Shown here piece by piece: positions 8,961 to 15,701 of a stretch of 64,000 bases of DNA. The notes below the pieces were generated by a model, which saw only the letters and a program-made list of their open reading frames with translations, did no database searches and had not been told where the DNA came from. How positions within the stretch are numbered: position 1 is the stretch's first letter; each line of letters opens with the position of its first letter. Source of the stretch: G965230065 sp965230065 (GTDB lineage: Bacteria > Bacteroidota > Bacteroidia > Cytophagales > Cyclobacteriaceae); NCBI GenBank assembly GCA_965230065.1, contig OZ245942.1, positions 4,836,001 to 4,900,000 of the forward strand, given 5' to 3'. Position numbers and translations under genes: made by a program.

Positions 8961-9890
8961 ATGAAAGTAACTGTAGTAGGAGCCGGAAATGTAGGCGCTA
9001 CCTGTGCCGATGTATTAGCGTATCGTGAAATTGCCAATGAAGTAGTGCTGGTAGATATTAAAGAAGGTTTGTCTGAAGGCAAAGCCCTGGATATCTGGCA
9101 AAAAGCACCCATCAATGTGTATGACACCAAAACCACCGGGTCTACCAATGATTACAGCAAAACAGCTGGCTCGGAAGTAGTGGTGATTACCTCGGGCCTT
9201 CCCCGCAAACCGGGCATGACGCGCGATGACCTCATCGAGACCAATGCTGGCATCGTAAAAACCGTTACCGAAAATGTAATCAAACATTCTCCCGATGCGG
9301 TAATCATCGTCGTTTCCAATCCCCTGGACGTGATGACTTACCAGGCGCACCTGACTTCGGGCAAAAGCCGAAATAAAGTGATGGGCATGGCCGGGATATT
9401 GGATACCGCCCGCTACCGTGCTTTTTTGGCCGAAGAACTGCAAGTTTCTCCCAAAGACATTCAGGCTGTGCTGATGGGCGGCCATGGCGACACCATGGTG
9501 CCTTTGCCCCGTTACACCACAGTAGGTGGCATTCCTGTAACCGAACTGATTGACAAAGACAAGCTAGATGCCATCATTGAACGCACCAAAAAGGGTGGGG
9601 GAGAACTGGTAAAACTCATGGGCACTTCCGCCTGGTATGCACCTGGTTCCGCGGCTGCACAAATGGTAGAAGCCATTGTAAAAGACCAGCGCCGTGTTTT
9701 CCCTGTTTGCGTGGAGCTGAAAGGTGAGTATGGTATTGATGGCGTATACCTGGGCGTACCCGTAATATTGGGTAAAAATGGTATCGAAAAAGTCATTGAG
9801 CTCGAACTGAACGATGACGAAAAGCAATTGCTGGCTACGTCCCGCGACCACGTAAAAGAAGTAATGGAAGTATTGGACAAAATGTCTTAA
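8961..9890 (+). CDS. mdh: Malate dehydrogenase
   Basis: An NAD-dependent malate dehydrogenase of the TCA cycle, LDH-like type, 309 residues. The Rossmann motif GAGNVG is at residues 7-12, the NAD-selecting Asp is in VLVDIKEG, the malate-specific Arg segment is LPRKPGMTRDDL, VVSNPLDVMTY follows, and the catalytic His is in MGGHGDTMVP near residue 175. It stands alone with its own promoter region. Codon and base use look like the conserved genes around it. Confidence 0.96.
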   Translation: MKVTVVGAGNVGATCADVLAYREIANEVVLVDIKEGLSEGKALDIWQKAPINVYDTKTTGSTNDYSKTAGSEVVVITSGLPRKPGMTRDDLIETNAGIVKTVTENVIKHSPDAVIIVVSNPLDVMTYQAHLTSGKSRNKVMGMAGILDTARYRAFLAEELQVSPKDIQAVLMGGHGDTMVPLPRYTTVGGIPVTELIDKDKLDAIIERTKKGGGELVKLMGTSAWYAPGSAAAQMVEAIVKDQRRVFPVCVELKGEYGIDGVYLGVPVILGKNGIEKVIELELNDDEKQLLATSRDHVKEVMEVLDKMS

Positions 9891-9915
9891 TTTGAGGCAC
9901 AACAATATCTTTCAA

Positions 9916-9979
9916 AATTTCAGCGTTGGGCTAGTAAACCTGTAAAGGTCATTAAATACATTTGCCCAATGCTGAAATT
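9916..9979 (+). promoter_or_regulatory. 16-bp hairpin enclosing the MauG-1 start codon
   Basis: The arms at 9916-9931 and 9964-9979 are complementary over 16 bases (15 Watson-Crick pairs plus one G-U in RNA), with a 32-base loop. The start codon of the following gene (ATG at 9969) lies within the right arm, so the folded leader would hide it. This could control translation, or it could be an inserted palindrome that has become part of the gene start. No T-run follows, so it is not a classical terminator. Confidence 0.5.
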
Positions 9980-11087
9980 CAAATTGAGTGTCGTACTACT
10001 TTGGCTGATGACCGTATTTTTTCTTTCGGCCTACAACACTCCTTTTTCTTTCAATTCTGAGGCAGAGCCTTACGAGCTACAAGCCCCCTGGTATTTTCCT
10101 GAATACACCGTGCCGGAAGACAATCCTACCACCAAACAAGGCGTGGCATTGGGGCGGATGTTGTTTTATGAAAAAATGCTTTCGGTCAATGATTCCCTTT
10201 CATGCGCTACTTGTCACCAGCAAGAGAAAGCTTTTACCGATGGGCGCAAACTGGCTATGGGCGTTACTGGAAAGCCTTTCCACCGCAATGCTATGTCGCT
10301 GGCTAATTTGCTTTGGGTAAAACGGTTTAATTGGGACGGGCGGGCCAACAGCCTGGAAGAACAGGCCAAAGAACCGATTTCGCACCCCGAAGAAATGGGG
10401 CTTGTCCTGGAAGACGCCGCCCGTAAACTTCAACAAACGGATGTTTATCCCCAAAAATTTGAACAGGCTTTTGGCAGCCCTCAGGTTACAGAAAAAAAAA
10501 TGCTGAAAGCCCTGGCGCAGTTTGAAAGAACGCTCATTTCTGACAATTCAAAACTGGACGAATACTGGAGGAAAGAGTATGTGCCCACTGAGCAGGAGCA
10601 ATGGGGCATGGATTTGTTTTATACCCACCCCGAACCTATGATGGGTTTGCGGGGCGGCAACTGCGGTGACTGCCATATTGGCCCACTGGCCGGGGGCGCT
10701 TTGGAAGGCTTGGAAGGTTTTCATAACAACGGATTGGATACCGATGAAAATTTAGATAAAGGCTTGCAAAAAGTAACGGGTAAGGAATACGACAAAGGAA
10801 AATTCCGCGCGCCTTCTTTGCGCAATATTGCTTTGACAGCCCCCTACATGCACGATGGCCGTTTTGCCACGCTGGAAGAAGTGCTGGAACATTATGATGA
10901 ACACATTCAAATGAGCCAAACGCTTGACCCACTCATCATTGAAGCCAGCAATGAAGTACCCGTACAGGGAGAACCAGTCAAGCTACACCTCACAGCAGAG
11001 GAAAAAGAGGCGATTTTAGCCTTTTTACACATGCTTACCGACAGCACTTTTATCACCGACGAACGTTTTTCTAACCCTTTTAAGTGA
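9969..11087 (+). CDS. Di-heme cytochrome c peroxidase, MauG/MbnH type (1)
   Basis: A 372-residue exported di-heme protein. There is an N-terminal hydrophobic signal (residues about 5-22), heme site one CATCH at 79-83, the conserved FNWDGR around 120, heme site two CGDCH at 232-236 and the YMHDGRF ligand-loop motif around 293. Its stop codon overlaps the start of the MbnP-like gene (TGATG), so the two are translationally coupled. In methanobactin-linked pairs, the MauG relative MbnH oxidises a Trp of MbnP to kynurenine to build a copper site. By analogy this protein may modify its neighbour, rather than detoxify peroxide. Confidence 0.88.
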   Translation: MLKFKLSVVLLWLMTVFFLSAYNTPFSFNSEAEPYELQAPWYFPEYTVPEDNPTTKQGVALGRMLFYEKMLSVNDSLSCATCHQQEKAFTDGRKLAMGVTGKPFHRNAMSLANLLWVKRFNWDGRANSLEEQAKEPISHPEEMGLVLEDAARKLQQTDVYPQKFEQAFGSPQVTEKKMLKALAQFERTLISDNSKLDEYWRKEYVPTEQEQWGMDLFYTHPEPMMGLRGGNCGDCHIGPLAGGALEGLEGFHNNGLDTDENLDKGLQKVTGKEYDKGKFRAPSLRNIALTAPYMHDGRFATLEEVLEHYDEHIQMSQTLDPLIIEASNEVPVQGEPVKLHLTAEEKEAILAFLHMLTDSTFITDERFSNPFK

Positions 11088-12085
11088 TGCGAAGATTTCT
11101 GCTTTCTTTTTTTCTAACCGTACTTTGTCAAATAATGAGACAAAAACAAAATAAGGAGCGTTTTCACCGGATGAGCAAAGCGAATTCCGGGGTCTCCAAT
11201 TCCCTGTTCTGTGGCACACAGAACGGCGGTCTTGTGTGCCACAAGCCAAGGATTAGTAGAGATTTTTTAGCCTTACAAAATGCAAACAAAAAACGAGTGT
11301 CAGATATAGTAAAGCGGTTCGCCGAACCGCTTTACAGAAATTCGGTTTTTCTACAGGTTTGCCTGACTTTTTTCATGATATTTTCTATCGGCAACGTTTC
11401 AGCACAATCCGGTGGAAAAGTAATGATTCGCCTGATACACACCATGCAGGGAGAGCCATTGGCCTTGCAATCAAAAACCTACACAAACGCAGCCGGTAAC
11501 CAATTTATTTTGGACAGGTTCAAATATTATTTGAGCAACATCAAATTCAGGAATACCCGCAACGGGTCGTTTTACCTGGAACCTGATAGCTACCATTTGG
11601 TAAGTGTGGAACAAGACAAGCATGTTTATGAAATCGAACTGGAAAATGTGGAACCCGGCACGTACAATGAGTTTGAATTTGCCATCGGTGTAGATAATGC
11701 CAAAAATACATCCACCGATAGGGTAGGGGCACTGGACCCAGCCAACCAAATGGCCTGGAATTGGGATACTGGCTATAAATTTATCTCAATTTCAGGAAAA
11801 CTTTTGTCTGACAATGATGCAGCACCGAAAGGTTTGGTCATTCACGTAGGTTTTGATGAAAACTACCGCATCGTTCAGAAAACGCTCTCACAGTTAACGT
11901 TACCAAATTTAGAAGTAGCAGCAGGAAAAACCACCGTCATTGAAATCAATGTGAAAACAGACCAATTATTCAACCAGCCCAACGTTATTAATTTTACAGA
12001 AAACTCGGTAATTATGGCAGGGGAGCCTGCGCAAAAACTAGCCGATAATTATCAGGGAATGTTTGTGGTGGAAAGTGTAGAGTAA
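11087..12085 (+). CDS. MbnP-family copper-binding-like protein with interrupted leader
   Basis: Residues about 111 to the end (332) form an MbnP-like domain: RFKYYLSNIKF, IGVDNAKNTSTDRVGALDP and MAWNWDTGYKF, the last holding candidate Trp residues for oxidation by a MauG partner. The N-terminus is odd. MRRFLLSFFLTVLCQ (1-15) looks like a signal peptide, but it is followed by about 70 residues of low-quality sequence encoded by DNA with two strong palindromes, and then by a second export-like segment (87-107, ending NVSAQ). I infer an insertion into the leader that kept the frame. The start could be the GTG at 11084 or the ATG at 11087. Confidence 0.72.
   Translation: MRRFLLSFFLTVLCQIMRQKQNKERFHRMSKANSGVSNSLFCGTQNGGLVCHKPRISRDFLALQNANKKRVSDIVKRFAEPLYRNSVFLQVCLTFFMIFSIGNVSAQSGGKVMIRLIHTMQGEPLALQSKTYTNAAGNQFILDRFKYYLSNIKFRNTRNGSFYLEPDSYHLVSVEQDKHVYEIELENVEPGTYNEFEFAIGVDNAKNTSTDRVGALDPANQMAWNWDTGYKFISISGKLLSDNDAAPKGLVIHVGFDENYRIVQKTLSQLTLPNLEVAAGKTTVIEINVKTDQLFNQPNVINFTENSVIMAGEPAQKLADNYQGMFVVESVE
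11210..11243. repeat. Perfect 11-bp palindrome inside the MbnP leader
   Basis: The arms TGTGGCACACA (11210-11220) and TGTGTGCCACA (11233-11243) flank a 12-base loop. The element is in frame with, and translated as part of, the abnormal leader of the MbnP-like gene. Such hairpins are normally intergenic, which supports an inserted repeat. Confidence 0.7.
11309..11335. repeat. REP-like palindrome, GTAArGCGnyTC class, within coding DNA
   Basis: Arms of 13 bases around a single central C give a near-perfect palindrome. Its core CGGTTC-GCC-GAACCG matches the cores at 38027-38041 (CGGCTC-ACC-GAGCCG) and 43929-43943 (CGACTC-TCC-GAGTCG), always preceded by GTAArG. Here it lies inside the leader of the MbnP-like gene, 98 bases before the probable mature start. 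Confidence 0.7.
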
Positions 12086-12171
12086 AACAGGATTTGTTTT
12101 AGCATCAATTTCCATATATTCTTTTTTATTTGTATGAAAAACTTTAGATTAAATAGTAAATATTGGAAAGC

Positions 12172-12432
12172 ATGGAAAATCAAATGTTGACTAAAATAAA
12201 CAAACTAGCTAAGAAATTATCTGCCAATAAGCAAAGAAAATTGTTAAGGCAAATGCAGCACGATTTACAAGGTCTGGAAATTCAACAAGAGATTGAAGAA
12301 ACTTCCGTGGAAAAAGGAATTACCATAGGGACTTACAAAAAAAATGAAAAACCTTCCGAGTATGCAGGTATTTGGAAAGGAAAAGAAATTGATGCCAGGG
12401 AACTAAGGGAAAAGGCATGGCGAGGAAAGTGA
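12172..12432 (+). CDS. Antitoxin-like partner of PIN toxin
   Basis: An 86-residue, charge-rich protein. The ATG at 12172 is chosen over an upstream TTG at 12163. The N-terminal half is a basic helical segment (LAKKLSANKQRKLLRQMQHDLQ), and the C-terminal half ends IWKGKEIDARELREKAWRGK, the kind of tail that wraps around a PIN toxin active site. It overlaps the PIN gene by 16 bases, a hallmark of type II toxin-antitoxin operons. The DNA is AT-rich compared with its neighbours. Confidence 0.7.
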   Translation: MENQMLTKINKLAKKLSANKQRKLLRQMQHDLQGLEIQQEIEETSVEKGITIGTYKKNEKPSEYAGIWKGKEIDARELREKAWRGK

Positions 12433-12812
12433 TTTTGTGTGATACTGATGTGTTTTTGAGGTTTTTTCATGGCCATAAAAATATTGTACAGGAAATAGAT
12501 GACATTGGGTATCCTCATTTAGCCATTTCATCGGTTTCAATCGGGGAAATATATTTTGGGATGAGAAAAGGAGAAGTTAGATATACAAAAGAAGCAATTA
12601 GGAAGTTTACCAGATATGATGTTACCGTTGAAATATCAAAGAAATTCACATCGCTCATGTTAGCATATCGTAATCAGAGATTGCATGTTGCTGATGCTAT
12701 GATTGCCTCCATAGCCATTGTTAATAATTCGAAATTGTTTACAATAAACCGTAAGCATTTTGACTATATTGAAGGACTAGATTTATATAATCCCAGGTAT
12801 CAAATTGCATGA
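12417..12812 (+). CDS. PIN-domain ribonuclease toxin, VapC-like
   Basis: A 131-residue PIN-domain protein that probably cleaves RNA when its antitoxin is lost. The acidic active-site residues are visible: Asp9 in ILCDTDVFL, Glu44 in SVSIGEIYFGM and Asp93 in HVADAMIASIAI; the fourth position, in KLFTINRKHFD, has Asn. It overlaps the antitoxin gene by 16 bases and the open frame of the second MauG gene by 8. The pair looks inserted between the MbnP-like gene and the second MauG gene. Confidence 0.85.
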   Translation: MARKVILCDTDVFLRFFHGHKNIVQEIDDIGYPHLAISSVSIGEIYFGMRKGEVRYTKEAIRKFTRYDVTVEISKKFTSLMLAYRNQRLHVADAMIASIAIVNNSKLFTINRKHFDYIEGLDLYNPRYQIA

Positions 12813-12819
12813 AATTAAT

Positions 12820-13890
12820 ATGCGGTTTTTGATTTTATTTTTATGTCTTCTACTTTTAATAGATAGTCATTCCAACCAACTTCCTGTTGCCAAATACCAA
12901 ACATTATTACTGAAACCCCCACCCAACCTATCAGACACCTTACCTTTTCCTCAAAGAAATCCAATAACTGAAGATGGAATAGCATTAGGAGAAAAGCTAT
13001 TCTATGACCCAATTTTGTCAAGCAATAATAAAATTTCCTGTGCCACATGCCATCAGCCTTCCCGGGCTTTTACCGATGGTTTGGCTTTATCTGACAGAGG
13101 TGTTTCCGGGAAAAAACTGCACAGGAATGTGCCTTCCCTGGTCAATTTGGCCTGGCAAAAAGGCTCTTTCTGGGATGGTGGGGCAAAGGATTTGGAAAGC
13201 CTGGTTTTTGCACCGCTCACCCATCCTGATGAAATGGGGCAGGATTTACGGGAATTGGTGCAGGAACTGGACGAACAGGCAACTTATCGTTCCCTATTCA
13301 AAAAAGCATTTGGAAAAGACACCATTTACTCAGCCCTGATAGCCCGTGCCCTGGCGCAGTACCAGCGTACCCTCATCTCAGCCAATAGCCGTTATGACCG
13401 ATTTATCAGAAATGAACCCGGTGCCGGTTTTTCAGAAATAGAATTGAAAGGCATGAAAATATTTGACCAAAAATGCGGGAGTTGCCATCAGTTTGGCAAA
13501 GGCGAAAATGATTTTTTTACCGACCATGCCTACCACAACAATGGACTGGATAGCATGTATTCGTCCGATTTTGAAGGTATCTTTCAGGGCAGGTTCAGGA
13601 TAACCCGTGATTCGGCCGATATGGGAAAATTCAAAACCCCCTCTTTGCGAAATTTGACACGTACAGCTCCTTACATGCACGATGGACGATTTCCTACCCT
13701 GGAAGCAGTGCTGGGACACTACGACCATAAAATGATTAATTCTACCACTTTAGATGCTGTTTTTCAAAAGGAAGATGGGAGTGTGGGGATTCCTTTGACG
13801 GATGAAGAAAAAGAGGCGATTGTTGCTTTTTTGCATACGTTGACGGATTCTACTTTTGTAAATCCAGACAACCCCAAAACAACAAATTGA
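12820..13890 (+). CDS. Di-heme cytochrome c peroxidase, MauG type (2)
   Basis: A second exported di-heme peroxidase of the MauG family, 356 residues from the ATG at 12820. That start gives the signal MRFLILFLCLLLLIDS; an upstream ATG at 12805 adds only MHEIN. The heme motifs are CATCH at 74-78 and CGSCH at 219-223, with FWDGGAKDLE and YMHDGRF as in the first copy. It is clearly paralogous to the gene at 9969 but diverged. Its position after the MbnP-like gene and the toxin-antitoxin pair suggests one MauG-MbnP-MauG operon interrupted by the toxin genes. Confidence 0.88.
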   Translation: MRFLILFLCLLLLIDSHSNQLPVAKYQTLLLKPPPNLSDTLPFPQRNPITEDGIALGEKLFYDPILSSNNKISCATCHQPSRAFTDGLALSDRGVSGKKLHRNVPSLVNLAWQKGSFWDGGAKDLESLVFAPLTHPDEMGQDLRELVQELDEQATYRSLFKKAFGKDTIYSALIARALAQYQRTLISANSRYDRFIRNEPGAGFSEIELKGMKIFDQKCGSCHQFGKGENDFFTDHAYHNNGLDSMYSSDFEGIFQGRFRITRDSADMGKFKTPSLRNLTRTAPYMHDGRFPTLEAVLGHYDHKMINSTTLDAVFQKEDGSVGIPLTDEEKEAIVAFLHTLTDSTFVNPDNPKTTN

Positions 13891-13919
13891 AAAGGCAGAA
13901 CGAATTATACAAGCATACT

Positions 13920-14228
13920 ATGAGTGCAAAAAATAAAAACCAAAAAAGCCTTGACCAGTTTATTGACGAAAAAATTGATAAAAGAGGTACTGAAAAACGG
14001 GAACAATTTGAAAATGAGTATGAGACTTTTAAACTTGGTGTGCTTATCCAGCAGGCCAGGGAAGAAAAAGGGCTGACACAGGAACAATTGGCAAAATTGG
14101 CAGGAACGAATAAATCTTATATTTCTAAATTAGAAAGAGACCTGAAAGACATCCGCTTCTCTACATTGCAGAGAATTATTAACGAAGGGCTAGGTGGGCA
14201 CCTAGATATTTCAATACGGTTTGAATAA
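13920..14228 (+). CDS. XRE-family HTH regulator, HigA-like
   Basis: A 102-residue protein with an N-terminal charged helix (QKSLDQFIDEKIDKRGTEKREQF) and a Cro/C1-type helix-turn-helix at about 45-90: IQQAREEKGLTQEQLAKLAG, then NKSYISKLER. I use the ATG at 13920; an upstream TTG at 13887 would overlap the MauG stop. The layout is like that of HigA/RelB-type antitoxins with their own regulatory domain. It may regulate the nuclease-peptidase gene that follows, because ImmA/IrrE peptidases commonly cleave XRE-type repressors. Confidence 0.82.
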   Translation: MSAKNKNQKSLDQFIDEKIDKRGTEKREQFENEYETFKLGVLIQQAREEKGLTQEQLAKLAGTNKSYISKLERDLKDIRFSTLQRIINEGLGGHLDISIRFE

Positions 14229-14247
14229 ATTCTATTTTTCAGACAGA

Positions 14248-14280
14248 ATGAGAATTATTGCCAGACAAAAGTTTAGAGAT
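14248..14280 (+). pseudogene. Short HigB-like N-terminal remnant
   Basis: An ATG at 14248 is followed by MRIIARQKFRD, which resembles the beginning of HigB-type mRNA interferases, but the similarity stops after eleven codons and the frame closes at 14343. It directly follows the HigA-like gene. It may be what remains of a toxin gene cut by arrival of the cassette-like unit that begins near 14304. The match is short and could be chance. Confidence 0.3.
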
Positions 14281-14303
14281 ATACGGGTAGCGTCTATATA
14301 TTC

Positions 14304-14313
14304 GTTGTGCAGC
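14304..14313 (+). repeat. Left inverted 10-mer flanking the nuclease-peptidase gene
   Basis: GTTGTGCAGC lies 13 bases before the start codon of the fusion gene and is exactly complementary to GCTGCACAAC at 15637-15646, 26 bases after its stop. Similar sequence extends outward by several bases. This arrangement resembles the core sites at the two ends of an integron-type gene cassette. Confidence 0.55.
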
Positions 14314-14326
14314 ATTAAAACAGAAA

Positions 14327-15610
14327 ATGGAGAAAAGAATTAATACAGTAGAAAAAGGAGACGATTTTGAAAGTCGATCTCTTGATATTGTTAAGAGATT
14401 ACTCCATGATTCTCAAATAAGTCACCTTCCAGACCAAGTTAGAATCTACAACCGCAAAGAAAAAGGATATTATTCCGCAATGCGGAAGAAAGACATTTTC
14501 TTTGATTTGACCATTGAAGTCTGGCCTCCTGGAGCAGAGAGATACAGCCTTATATATTTTATTGAATGTAAAAATTACGACAAATCTGTACCCGTTGATG
14601 ACCTTGAAGAATTCCATAAAAAGATCGAACAAGTTAGTGGAGTTCATGCAAAAGGCATCATAATTTCTAATGCACCACTACAAGAAGGAGCCTATAATTA
14701 TGCTGATTCCGCTGGGATGATGGTTGTTCAAGGAGAAACAAGTGAAGACTATAAGATAGTTCTGCATAAGACTAATAGGGACATTAGTGGAAATAATATA
14801 CCATTATTGAATAGGGACTTAACAGGTAATGCTCTTGATTCTGGAATTGCCCTTATTGAGCAGATTATTGATGAGAATATCTTAAAATCATTTACTCAAG
14901 AAATTTCGGATACCCATGTAAGCTATAACATTAATAGACTATCAAAAAATGACATTCAGAATATAGCAGAGGAGGAGTTAAAAAAAATCGACCCCTTAAT
15001 ATTTACTCGAGGAAAGACCATCAATTCGAATAAATTAAAGAAATATTTACAGGAAGAATTTGAGATAAATATTACCTCGTATGCTAAACCTGTTGATTTA
15101 TTGGGGTTTTGCGACCTTAGGAATTCACAAATTGGATTGAATCAATCAATTGTTGGAACAAGCAGGGAGCTTTTTATTCTCTCTCATGAATTTGGACACT
15201 TCAAATTACATCAGAAGTTAAAAATTGGCCAAATCGCATATGAAAATTTCGAGGACTCTCAATATAATTTCAAAACAAGGAAACATGATTTAGCAAACCC
15301 GAAGAATTGGATTGAATGGCAGGCAAATTATTTCGCATCTTCACTGGTTCTTCCTGAAATTCCTTTTCGGGCCAGACTGGTTTGGTGCCAACAAAGACTC
15401 CATCTATCAGAAGGTAAAATCTATCTTGATGACCAATACCAAAACCGTAAAGACTTTAGTAAGTTAGTAGAAAAAATGGCGTATCTATTTAGCACTTCTA
15501 AGACCAGCATTATTTACAGGCTAAATGAGTTAAAATTGATTAATAACCAATCTCGACTGAAGTCAATTAGTCAAATTTTTGAAGACTACATAGAGGAACT
15601 AATGGTTTGA
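14327..15610 (+). CDS. PD-(D/E)XK nuclease fused to ImmA/IrrE metallopeptidase
   Basis: A 427-residue two-domain protein. The N-terminal part (about 10-140) has a restriction-endonuclease-like core: acidic residues at 56 and 60 (KKDIFFDLTIEVW), then FIECKNYDK with Glu80-Cys81-Lys82, then GIIISN near 110. The C-terminal part (about 215-400) is an ImmA/IrrE zinc peptidase: SHEFGH with His287, Glu288 and His291, and the third ligand Glu330 in EWQANYFASSLVLP. ImmA/IrrE enzymes cleave repressors in mobile-element or stress switches. An Mrr-like nuclease domain suggests DNA sensing or defence. It is AT-rich and flanked by inverted 10-mers. Confidence 0.82.
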   Translation: MEKRINTVEKGDDFESRSLDIVKRLLHDSQISHLPDQVRIYNRKEKGYYSAMRKKDIFFDLTIEVWPPGAERYSLIYFIECKNYDKSVPVDDLEEFHKKIEQVSGVHAKGIIISNAPLQEGAYNYADSAGMMVVQGETSEDYKIVLHKTNRDISGNNIPLLNRDLTGNALDSGIALIEQIIDENILKSFTQEISDTHVSYNINRLSKNDIQNIAEEELKKIDPLIFTRGKTINSNKLKKYLQEEFEINITSYAKPVDLLGFCDLRNSQIGLNQSIVGTSRELFILSHEFGHFKLHQKLKIGQIAYENFEDSQYNFKTRKHDLANPKNWIEWQANYFASSLVLPEIPFRARLVWCQQRLHLSEGKIYLDDQYQNRKDFSKLVEKMAYLFSTSKTSIIYRLNELKLINNQSRLKSISQIFEDYIEELMV

Positions 15611-15636
15611 AAATAAAGAAAAATGGGTTTATAAAC

Positions 15637-15646
15637 GCTGCACAAC
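15637..15646 (-). repeat. Right inverted 10-mer flanking the nuclease-peptidase gene
   Basis: GCTGCACAAC is the exact reverse complement of the 10-mer at 14304-14313. It begins a segment with the shape of an attC-like site: this 10-mer, a strong hairpin at 15653-15692, and a GTTAACAGC at 15700-15708. Confidence 0.55.
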
Positions 15647-15652
15647 ATTCAA

Positions 15653-15692
15653 TATGGGTCCTGGCAGTCCCACAGGGCTGCCAGGACCCATA
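15653..15692. terminator. Strong 15-bp hairpin between convergent genes
   Basis: Perfect 15-base arms (15653-15667 and 15678-15692) enclose a 10-base loop that itself contains a CCC/GGG pair. The hairpin is placed between the fusion gene (+) and the Ldh2-type gene (-), so it could end transcription from both sides, although neither side has a T-run. It may instead be the central stem of a cassette recombination site. Confidence 0.55.
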
Positions 15693-15701
15693 CAGTGGCC
15701 G

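Noticed and set aside
9015..9485. 156-residue reverse-strand open frame opposite mdh
   Set aside because: It mirrors the codon pattern of mdh, has no independent promoter or family resemblance, and is a shadow.
11210..11335. Terminal repeats of an insertion sequence in the MbnP leader
   Set aside because: Only about 200 bases are involved, no transposase is encoded, and the two palindromes are different, so separate small repeats are more likely.
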